Shown: one piece after another, positions 14,859 to 22,700 of the stretch
Numbering within the stretch: position 1 is the stretch's first letter
Layout of the letters: each line of letters begins with the position of its first letter
From: Ignavibacteria bacterium
Lineage (GTDB): Bacteria; Bacteroidota; Ignavibacteria; Ignavibacteriales; Ignavibacteriaceae
NCBI GenBank assembly: GCA_030693705.1
Contig: JAUYAB010000046.1
Coordinates: forward strand, 1 to 44,248
Length of the DNA stretch: 44,248 nt
Direction: 5' to 3'
Made by a program: the position numbers and the translations under genes
The notes under the pieces: model-generated
What the model saw: the letters and a program-made list of their open reading frames with translations, nothing else
What the model was told of the DNA's origin: nothing
The model's database searches: none

Positions 14859-15428
14859 GTGGAGAAAATAAATATTAAAATTTATGTGATGGCATTTGTA
14901 ATGTCGGCTCTATTATTGAGTTGTAAAGGTCCAAACGGAGATACCGGGCCAACCGGTCCCCAAGGTGATAAAGGACTCCAAGGAACCTCAGGTACAGATG
15001 GTCTCCCGGGGTCTGATGGTCTTCCTGGTTCTGATGGGACGAGTGATAAACAAATCCGTTTTTTAGTAAGTCCAGGAATTGGTTGTAATACAACACAAGG
15101 GGTGCTTTATTCATATCCAGGATATGAAGTAATAAAGTTTAATATTAAAAACTATGTTGGCGTAGATTCGGCCATTATTGTGTCCTATTTAAAAACTGAT
15201 GACCCTGCGGTAAAATGCAAATTAAGATTATATAATCTGACGGATAGTATCTTTATAACCAAAAGTGAAGTAACCAGTAATAGCAATAAAGGTGTGTGGG
15301 TGCAGTCATTAAATATTTATGATGAACTGCCGAGTAAAGAGATAACTCTTGCCTTGTTTTTAGAGAGCGGAAAAACCGGAGTCAATGTAGAATCTCTTGG
15401 AACATATTTATTCTTATATCGTAAATAA
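14859..15428 (+). CDS. lipoprotein with short collagen-like Gly-X-Y stretch
   Basis: A 189-aa predicted lipoprotein. The signal peptide has a KINIKIY n-region, a hydrophobic core and lipobox LLLSC. Directly after the lipid-attachment Cys come about 13 Gly-X-Y triplets (for example GPTGPQGDKGLQG and the repeated GLPGSDGLPGSDG), as in bacterial collagen-like stalks. A ~130-residue beta-rich domain of no recognised family follows (IRFLVSPGIGCN to the C terminus LGTYLFLYRK). The open frame reaches 14796, but GTG 14859 has AAAGGA 6 nt upstream and gives a proper signal peptide, so I prefer it. The gene sits alone between two border repeats. Collagen-like repeats are prone to copy-number change; a role in surface display or adhesion is inference. 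Confidence 0.75.
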   Translation: MEKINIKIYVMAFVMSALLLSCKGPNGDTGPTGPQGDKGLQGTSGTDGLPGSDGLPGSDGTSDKQIRFLVSPGIGCNTTQGVLYSYPGYEVIKFNIKNYVGVDSAIIVSYLKTDDPAVKCKLRLYNLTDSIFITKSEVTSNSNKGVWVQSLNIYDELPSKEITLALFLESGKTGVNVESLGTYLFLYRK

Positions 15429-15469
15429 CATCTTGTAGAAGAAGAATCTAAATGAAAGAAATTAAATAA

Positions 15470-15582
15470 TTAATACGGCAGTGTTGGGTTTTAACAAAAC
15501 AAGGCGTTAGGTAAAGTAAAAGCTCCAAACCTTCGAGGTCTGCGCCCAAAATGGATTAGACCTCGAAGGTTAGGGCAGGCAG
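15470..15582 (+). repeat. cassette-border repeat, copy B
   Basis: AATTAATACGGCAGTG, then GGTTTTAACAAAAC and GGCGTTAGGTAAAGTA, then hairpin AACCTTCGAGGTCT / AGACCTCGAAGGTT, ending AGGGCAGGCAG. The four-hairpin cluster follows immediately. Confidence 0.9.
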
Positions 15583-15585
15583 AAT

Positions 15586-15756
15586 TTATAAATCCTCTAC
15601 GAGGATTAAGTGCTGAGAGAGGATTGTTTTTTTACAATAATATGACCTCTACGAGGTCAGAAAATAAAACATCGTAGATGTTTAATCTTTGTAATAAAAT
15701 GTTCTTATAAAAGAATGATCCTCGTAGAGGATCAATAAAAAGCAGAATGAGATTGA
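15586..15756. repeat. four-hairpin cluster, copy 1
   Basis: Four near-perfect palindromes with 3-nt loops: AATCCTC/GAGGATT (15591-15607, loop TAC), GACCTC/GAGGTC (15644-15658, loop TAC), AAACATC/GATGTTT (15667-15683, loop GTA) and GATCCTC/GAGGATC (15717-15733, loop GTA). The first two and last two are in opposite orientation judged by the loop. The sequence between them is shared with 18146-18335. Confidence 0.9.
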
Positions 15757-15767
15757 TATACAAAGTA

Positions 15768-15880
15768 ATTAATACGGTAGTGTTGGGTTTTAACAAAACA
15801 TGGCGTTAGGTAAAGTAATAGTTCAAAACCTTCGAGGTCTGCGACCAAAATGGATAAGACCTCGAAGGTTACGGCAGGCA
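15768..15880 (+). repeat. cassette-border repeat, copy C
   Basis: AATTAATACGGTAGTG, GGTTTTAACAAAAC, TGGCGTTAGGTAAAGTA, hairpin arms at 15827-15840 and 15857-15870, ending ACGGCAGGCA. A degenerate start of yet another copy (GCGATATTGGGTTTTAAATA) follows at 15901. Confidence 0.9.
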
Positions 15881-15984
15881 AAGAATAAATAATTGGTAAA
15901 GCGATATTGGGTTTTAAATAAGTAGTAAAAAGATAGTTAAGTATTATAAAAATCATAATAATTTATTAATAGAGGTTATCGGTT

Positions 15985-17946
15985 ATGCGTGAATATATTT
16001 TTAATAGGGATTTTATTTTTATTATTTCCTCAATTTTAATTTGTCTATCCTTATCATGTACAGATCCTGTTCAAGCGCCTATTGTAGATGAATATTCTAA
16101 AAATATTTCTGTTGTGATCCTTTCTCCAGCGGAGAATTCTAAAATTAGTGGAACTACAAAAATTGATATACAAGTTATTTCCAAGAAACCTATTTCTGAT
16201 GTCAGTTTATTTGTCGATGAAAAAGTTGTTTTATTAGATACAGCTATAGTAAAAACCATTAAAGGTGATACTACATATTACGAACTAACATTGAACTCAT
16301 ATTTCTGGGCAAATGATAGTTTGCATATAATTAAGGCTTTAGTGAGCGATAATTCAGGTGCCAAACAAATATCTCAAGTTGTAGCCGTATATATAAAATC
16401 GTCATTCTCATCCATGTTACAACTTTTGTATCCTGATAATAATGATTTTGTAAGAAATACCGACCAAGTAAATTTTTCATGGAAGAAAGTTGATCAAGCT
16501 ACTAAATATGAAATTCAAATAGCAAAATCATATTTGTTCGATGTACTTGAACAATCTATGACAACAATAGATACTTTCTATATATCCTCAAAACTTCAAC
16601 AGGAACACTTCTTTTGGAGGGTGAGGGCTAATGTCCAAGATGCACAATGGGGAAGTTGGTCGCAACCTAGCTTATTTATAATTGATGGACCTCAGTCACC
16701 TAGGAGAAATTATCCATTAGCTAATGATGTAATTTATCCTCCAGCTATTTTTTCTTGGCATCATTCGGAATATGCAAAAGACTATGAAATACAAATATTT
16801 AAGACAACCGCTCCTTATTCCATAGTATCATCCGCAGTTATTTCCGATACTTTTATGATGTCTACACTTCCTTTCGGAAAATATTTCTGGAAAATTCGAG
16901 CAAGAAATGAAGTTGGTCTATGGGGTAGTTGGAGTGATTCTTTATTGATTGCAAACGGAATCTTTGCGAGACAAATATCTTCTACTTCAATGAGTTCTAA
17001 TTTTAGGATTTTGGAAAAAGCTGATAATGGATTTATAATTTTGCTTGGCAATTCCATAATTGGAATGAACAAAACCGGTGTTGTAGAATGGACAAAGAGT
17101 TTCACTACTTTTGATGCTTTGGATATTGAAGCAAGCAATAATGGCAATTATCTTCTTGTTGGAAATCCTAACAATTCTCTTACCGTTGCTCAAATATCAT
17201 CAACCGGAAATACCATTAATACTAAAACATTGTCAGATACCGCAGAAGCTTTTAGTCGCAGCATAAAAAGAACATCGGATGGAGGATATATAATTGCTGC
17301 GACTTATTGCGATTGTATTGTAGGGTCGATCACTTATCGTCGACCGGTTCTCTATAAGATTGATAAGGATCTAAACTTACAGTGGAAAAGTACAATCAGT
17401 GATAAAGTAGTTTCCTCCATATCTGCAAATGAAACTTCAGACAATGGATTCGTATACCTTGGCAACGTTCTAAGTGACCCTGTTAAGCAAACGGCGATCT
17501 ATATAAAAACTAATAGTACAGGAAACGTACTTTGGGAAAAAACTCCGGCTACATGGGATGATCCTGGCGATGGTGCCGGTACGACAGATAATGGATTTAT
17601 TGGAATAGGATGGTCTCGTAGTGGTGCATTTTGGCAGAAGATTAATTCCTCTGGTAATGAAGATTGGAAAAAATATTATTCGCTTTTCCCGAGTTATGCG
17701 GCTTCAATAACAGAATTTGATGGAGACAATTATTTAATAGCAGGTTCTGGTAATAATAGTTCAAACAGAAATATCTTTCTAATCAAAATTAATAACCTGG
17801 GGATTGTAGAATGGGAGAAAAAATATATTGGATTTCAGACTTACTCGGTAATAAGAACTACGGATGGAGGTATTTGTATTTTGGTGAAATCTAATAATGG
17901 TTTAAAGGTTATAAAAACAGATAATCTTGGAGAAACATTTGAATAG
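15985..17946 (+). CDS. large lipoprotein with fibronectin-III-like domains and a repeat propeller
   Basis: A 653-aa predicted lipoprotein (lipobox LSLSC at residues 21-25). Residues about 40-130 look like an Ig-like/FN3 domain (ISVVILSPAENSKISGTTKI). Two FN3-like modules follow with the Bacteroidota signature VNFSWKKVDQATKYEIQIAK (near 165) and AIFSWHHSEYAKDYEIQIF (near 255), each ending with FWRVRA or FWKIRA and WGSWS. The C-terminal ~320 residues consist of about seven repeats of the form T-x-D-N/G-G-F/Y-I-x-x-G, likely a beta-propeller. No T9SS domain is present. The gene is enclosed by two compound repeats (15470-15880 and 18028-18387). Surface-exposed binding is plausible, but the ligand is unknown. 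Confidence 0.8.
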   Translation: MREYIFNRDFIFIISSILICLSLSCTDPVQAPIVDEYSKNISVVILSPAENSKISGTTKIDIQVISKKPISDVSLFVDEKVVLLDTAIVKTIKGDTTYYELTLNSYFWANDSLHIIKALVSDNSGAKQISQVVAVYIKSSFSSMLQLLYPDNNDFVRNTDQVNFSWKKVDQATKYEIQIAKSYLFDVLEQSMTTIDTFYISSKLQQEHFFWRVRANVQDAQWGSWSQPSLFIIDGPQSPRRNYPLANDVIYPPAIFSWHHSEYAKDYEIQIFKTTAPYSIVSSAVISDTFMMSTLPFGKYFWKIRARNEVGLWGSWSDSLLIANGIFARQISSTSMSSNFRILEKADNGFIILLGNSIIGMNKTGVVEWTKSFTTFDALDIEASNNGNYLLVGNPNNSLTVAQISSTGNTINTKTLSDTAEAFSRSIKRTSDGGYIIAATYCDCIVGSITYRRPVLYKIDKDLNLQWKSTISDKVVSSISANETSDNGFVYLGNVLSDPVKQTAIYIKTNSTGNVLWEKTPATWDDPGDGAGTTDNGFIGIGWSRSGAFWQKINSSGNEDWKKYYSLFPSYAASITEFDGDNYLIAGSGNNSSNRNIFLIKINNLGIVEWEKKYIGFQTYSVIRTTDGGICILVKSNNGLKVIKTDNLGETFE

Positions 17947-18027
17947 TAAAGATATTTTTCGATCTAGTATTTAACCTCTGTCTAACTTTTTATCTATTTA
18001 ATGGAGACAGTGTGTGAAATGCAAAAT

Positions 18028-18141
18028 AATTAATAAGGCAGTGTTGGGTTTTAACAAAACACGGCGTTAGGTAAAGTATTAGCACCAAACATTCGAGGTC
18101 TGCGCCCAAAATGGGTAAGACCTCGAAGGTTAGGGCATGCA
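18028..18141 (+). repeat. cassette-border repeat, copy D
   Basis: AATTAATAAGGCAGTG, GGTTTTAACAAAAC, ACGGCGTTAGGTAAAGTA, hairpin AACATTCGAGGTCT / AGACCTCGAAGGTT, ending AGGGCATGCAG, then directly the four-hairpin cluster as in copy B. Confidence 0.9.
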
Positions 18142-18145
18142 GAAT

Positions 18146-18335
18146 TTATAAATCCTCTACGAGGATTAAGTGCTGAGAGAGGATTGTTTTTTTACCTGCC
18201 TACCGGCAGGCAAGCAAAATATGACCTCTACGAGGTCAGAAAATAAAACATCGTAGATGTTTAATAATTGAAAAAAAATGTTCTCGTAAAAGGATGATCC
18301 TCGTAGAGGATCAATAAAAAGCAGAATGAGATTGA
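18146..18335. repeat. four-hairpin cluster, copy 2 (with extra palindrome)
   Basis: Same four stems as 15586-15756, at 18151-18167, 18223-18237, 18246-18262 and 18296-18312. Between the first and second stems this copy has about 20 extra bases (about 18195-18216) containing CCTGCC/GGCAGG that are absent from copy 1, so copy 1 shows the sequence without them. Confidence 0.9.
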
Positions 18336-18344
18336 AGGAAAAAT

Positions 18345-18387
18345 TAATTAATAAGGCAGTGTTGCATTTTAACAAAACACGGCGTTA
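18345..18387 (+). repeat. cassette-border repeat, copy E (left half only)
   Basis: AATTAATAAGGCAGTG, TTTTAACAAAACACGGCGTTA, then the similarity stops and the methyltransferase leader begins. The hairpin half is missing. Confidence 0.82.
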
Positions 18388-18411
18388 AATATTCTGAGTA
18401 AGGAAAATAGT

Positions 18412-18972
18412 ATGAATGAAGAACGAACCCGCGTTTGTCCGGTTGAACTGGCAAATTCACTTGACAATAAAATAAGAAGGTGGCTGCAAAACCCGCAAAA
18501 AATACTATCTCCTTATCTTAAAGAAGGAATGAAGGTTCTTGATGTAGGCTGCGGTCCCGGATTCTTTTCTATTGAATTAGCAAAAATGGTTGGTAAAGAT
18601 GGAAAAGTATTTTCGGTTGATATGCAGGAAGGAATGCTGCAAATAATTAGAAATAAAATTAACGGGACAACTCTTGAAGGAATAATCAAACTTATAAAAT
18701 GTGAACAAGGGGAGATTATAGTACCGGAGAAAGTAGATTTTATTTTAGCATTTTATATGGTGCACGAAGTCCCGGATAAAGATAAATTCTTTAGCACAAT
18801 GAAAAATATTCTGGATGAAAAAGGAGCGTTCCTAATTGTTGAACCGAAATTCTTTCACGTAACTAAAAAGGAATTTGCCGTTACGATCAGCAAAGCGGAG
18901 GCAGCAGGATTCAAAGTAACTCAAGGTCCAAAATTAGCTTTTAGTTTTTCAGCAATATTAAAGAATGAGTAG
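18412..18972 (+). CDS. class I SAM-dependent methyltransferase
   Basis: A 186-aa cytoplasmic methyltransferase. The SAM-binding motif I is VLDVGCGPGFFSIELAK (about residues 42-58), followed by the acidic residue in VFSVDMQEGML and the motif IV region DFILAFYMVHEVPD near residue 105. It resembles the short UbiE/methyltransferase-11 type proteins, some of which methylate small molecules or metalloids; the substrate is unknown. AAGGAAA about 7 nt upstream of ATG 18412 supports the start. It is a lone gene between border repeats E and F. Confidence 0.85.
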   Translation: MNEERTRVCPVELANSLDNKIRRWLQNPQKILSPYLKEGMKVLDVGCGPGFFSIELAKMVGKDGKVFSVDMQEGMLQIIRNKINGTTLEGIIKLIKCEQGEIIVPEKVDFILAFYMVHEVPDKDKFFSTMKNILDEKGAFLIVEPKFFHVTKKEFAVTISKAEAAGFKVTQGPKLAFSFSAILKNE

Positions 18973-19021
18973 GACACCATACGTAAAGTTTAAGTAATTG
19001 TATTTTTAGCAATACAAATCA

Positions 19022-19050
19022 AAGCGCAGACTGAAGTCCACGCTACGAAA
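19022..19050. repeat. degenerate AGCGCAGACT palindrome
   Basis: AGCGCAGACT and AGTCCACGCTAC around GA form an imperfect hairpin. The form AGCGCAGACTGAAGTCTGCGCT is a common intergenic palindrome in several phyla; this copy has mismatches. Confidence 0.45.
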
Positions 19051-19095
19051 CCATGACTAAAAATAGATATGTGCATAACCTGAGTGAGTAACAAA

Positions 19096-19150
19096 GCACC
19101 AAACCTTCGAGGTCTGCGACAAAAATGGATTAGACCTTGAAGGTTACTTA
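19096..19150 (+). repeat. cassette-border repeat, copy F (hairpin half only)
   Basis: AGCACCAAACCTTCGAGGTC with partner arm AGACCTTGAAGGTT (19102-19145). The GTTAGG half is absent; upstream sequence differs. Confidence 0.82.
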
Positions 19151-19195
19151 AAACAGTAGAAACAAAGTATCACATTACATCAAAGGTTATAATCA

Positions 19196-19546
19196 ATGGC
19201 TGAGAAAAACATCCCATTCCAAATAATTGATTGGGATAAGATAGAAACAACCGAACACAAAGGAGAGAAAGGATCAGCATTTTGGAACACTCTCCAGTTG
19301 CCGGGTTTAAGAATAAGAATAGTTACTTACTCCGCCGGATATTTAGCTGACCATTGGTGCAAGAAAGGGCATATTGTTCATTGTCTTGAAGGAGAACTTA
19401 TCACCGAGCACGAAAGTGGAGAAAGTTATCTTTTAAGTGCAGGAATGACGTATGTTGTCTCGGATAATTTGAGCTCGCATCGATCTCTTTCAGAAGGAGA
19501 AGTAAAGCTCTTGATAGTGGACGGAGATTTCTTACTTCCAAAATGA
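19196..19546 (+). CDS. DHCW-motif cupin-fold protein
   Basis: A 116-aa small cytoplasmic beta-barrel protein. The segment GYLADHWCKKGHIVHCLEGEL carries the DH-W-C / GH pattern of the DHCW-motif cupin-fold family, with His and Glu residues that could bind a metal. The second cupin motif is represented by YLLSAGMTYVVSD. Length is right for a complete single-domain cupin. The reaction is not known for this family. The start at ATG 19196 is the only reasonable one, though the Shine-Dalgarno is weak (AAAGG about 12 nt upstream). It is flanked by hairpin-only border repeats F and G. Confidence 0.75.
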   Translation: MAEKNIPFQIIDWDKIETTEHKGEKGSAFWNTLQLPGLRIRIVTYSAGYLADHWCKKGHIVHCLEGELITEHESGESYLLSAGMTYVVSDNLSSHRSLSEGEVKLLIVDGDFLLPK

Positions 19547-19579
19547 AATGGTGAGAATGAGTTAAGGTGTTTTCATCGA

Positions 19580-19629
19580 TCCAAACCTTCGAGGTCTGCG
19601 ACCAAGATGAGTTAGACCTCGAAGGTTGA
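19580..19629 (+). repeat. cassette-border repeat, copy G (hairpin half only)
   Basis: Arms AACCTTCGAGGTCT (19584-19597) and AGACCTCGAAGGTT (19614-19627), a perfect 14-bp stem. It is the last copy in the window; none was seen to the right. Confidence 0.85.
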
Positions 19630-19707
19630 ATAGTTGTTTGTCATCCGCAAGGCGGTTGTTTAACTTTAATTTGAAAAGTATTATCAATTAAATATGAGGA
19701 GTTGGTT

Positions 19708-22700
19708 ATGAGAAATTATTTATTGAAAATTTGTTATCTATTCGTTTGGATAGTTATATTTTGTTCAAATGCTTATCCCGAAGGGAATAAGAAAGAAAGC
19801 GGCAGTAAGCTGAATAAACCTGATGCTCAGACAGCCTTTTCTTATCTTAATATAAATAATATTTCGAGTTACTTTTATAACAACGGTATCTCGGATGTTT
19901 CTCCTTCCGGCAATTCAGGATTTGTTTATCCAAAAGGAAGCGGGAAAACAGCAGTATTTACTTCCGGATTGCTTTGGGGTGCAAAAGTTTCGGGTTTTAC
20001 AGACCCAAGAGTTGGCGGAACCGCTTATAGAACCGGTCTTGTTCCGGGAAAAGTTCTTCCTAATGGTACTGCAGATAATCCTGCATTGGATAAATACAGA
20101 ATTTATAGAGTTCGCAGAGATATTTATCCCGGCGGACCATCTAAAGATTTAATAACAGAAGCAGTAAACGAAGGAACTGATGCCGCAAGTTTGAGAACTG
20201 CTTATGAAACCGACTGGACACAATGGCCTGCGGAAATGGGCGCTCCTTTTGAAGATAAAGATGGTAACGGTATTTATAATCCGGATAAAGATATTCCCGG
20301 TTTTCCCGGAGCTGATCAAACACTTTGGTATGTTACTAATGATTTAAATTCCGGACAAACAACATTTTTGTATGGTTCAAATCCTTTAGAAATTGAATGC
20401 CAGGTAACGATCTGGGCTTATAACCGAACCGGCGCTCTGGGGAATATGTATTTTAGAAAGTACAAATTAATTAACATCACCAATCGAACCGATACACCGG
20501 TCACGTTTGATGAAATGTATGTTTCAATGTGGTCTGATGTTGATCTTGGAGATGCCGGTGATGATTTTATTGGAGTAGATACCGTTTTAAGTTTACAATA
20601 TTCTTATAATGCAGCGGCAAATGATAATGTTTATAATCCTCTACCTCCACCTGCAGTGGGATTTGACTTTTTCCAAGGTCCTCTAATCAATGGTATTGCT
20701 GGGCAAGATAAAAATAAAAACGGTGTTGATGATGCTTCTGATTATGGAATTTTTAATAATCAAAAAGTAGGTCCAGGTAAAATCAATTTACCGATGACCG
20801 CAGCTTATTATTTTGCTAATGGTGATCCAAATCTCGGCGATCCTCCACAGGGGAATATTGGTGATGGTTCACGTCAGTTTTATAATTTCTTTCAAGGCAA
20901 ATATGGAATTTCAGGCACTCCTTTTATTAACCTTGTGACTGGTGAACAAACCTCTTTTGCTCTTAGCGGTGACCCGGTAAAGGGAACAGGCTGGATAGAC
21001 GGTGTTCAGTTACCTGCTGGTGATAGACGGCAGGGAAGCGCCTCAGGTCCATTTAATATGGCTCCCGGTGATACACAGGAAGTAGTTGTTGCAGAAATTA
21101 TTGCAGGCGCCGTTCCCGGTATCGATAGACTTTCGGCTATAACTTTATTGAAGGTTTATGATCAACAAGCGCAGAAAGCTTATGACAGCTTTTTTGATCT
21201 TCCTCAAGCTCCTCCGGCACCGGTAGTTAAAACCACACAATTGGATAAAGAAATTATACTTAACTGGGCAAATGATGAAGCTAACTATTTGGCTACTGAA
21301 AATTCAAATTCGAAAGGATATAAATTCCAGGGATATAATGTTTATCAGCTACCTACATCCTTTTCAACGGTAAGCGAAGGTCGTAGAATAGCTACATTTG
21401 ACATCGTTGATAAGAAAGGTACAATCATTGATTTAGTTTTTGATCCAATTTCAGGTTCCGTTGTTATGCTTCCGGTGCAATTTGGAAATGATTATGGAGT
21501 AAAAAGATTTATTTCGATTAAAAATGATTTTATTAAAGGTTCACCACTAGTAAACGGGACAAAATATTATTATGCTGTTACGGCTTATAATTACAATCCA
21601 GATCCTATGGCAGTGCCAAATAATATTGAAAATCCGATAAACGTTATAATGGTCATTCCTCAAACTCCTGATACGGGAGACGGGCATGGTGGAAAAACCG
21701 GTCAATTCTTGCAGATGACACATGTAGGAGCGGCAGATGGGAATCCTAATGCGACAATTGTTGATCCCGGTGCGATACTTGGTCACGATTATGAAGTTTA
21801 CTTTTCCACACGTCAGGAAATAAGAAATCAAAACGGAGATTGGGTTGCCGGTAGTAAAGTGAGTAGAAAATTCAGTGTTAATCACCCGGATACACTTACC
21901 GGTTCCACTATTGATGCTGCTGCAGTTCATGGATCTTCAGGTGATCCTGAAGTTGAACTGCGCTTTATACTTAATTTAGTATCTGTCGACTATGATTATG
22001 CGGATGGAGTTAAAATAGTATTTCCAACGGGGACAACAATTGTTAGCGCGCCAAAATTTGAAGCCGGGAATGGGACAATTACTCCTACGATTAGTGACAA
22101 TATCGTTGTTTTTGGTGAGACAAACCATCTTTATTCAACAAATGGACTATTTACAGGTAAAGAAGAGATGGTTGTTATTGTAAGCGCTCTTCCTCTTCCA
22201 TCGACCATTGCTTGGACAATATACGATGATGCGTATGGTGGTGGTCCAGTTGATGTTTCGGGAACATCGACAATTACCTCAATCGGTACGCGAAAGAGAA
22301 CGGCTAAATATTGGAATGTAAAAGATGCTACGACAAACGTTATTAAACTTGAAAATCAAGGAACGTTTGTTGACAAAACAGATCCAACCGGGTTTACCAC
22401 TATTAATTATTTCCCAAAACGTGATGACATCCCGGTAAAGTCAACTACTTCTGCTGATCCGGTAGTGGATGGATTTCAGATTGGAGTAGATGGCAGTTTT
22501 GACGCACCTATAAACTTTAATAAAGATAAATTAGCTCTTACTAGAGGACCAGGCAGCACATCTACATTGATTCAAACACCGGTAGCTTCTACGTCTTCCA
22601 TTTCAATTGTAAATTATACAATATTTGCCGGGACGATTTCAAGTAAAGCTATTGATAATTTTGGTTTTGGCAGAAATGTTCTTGAAGAACTCCAACAAGA

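Noticed and set aside
15732-15956. Minus-strand 74-aa frame in the border repeats
   Set aside because: It runs through palindromic repeat DNA, with no ribosome site or domain.
14661-18387. Border repeats as standard integron attC sites
   Set aside because: GTTAGGY fits the right core, but no RYYYAAC partner with proper spacing and no L boxes are present, and no intI gene is in the window. Only an attC-like core can be claimed.
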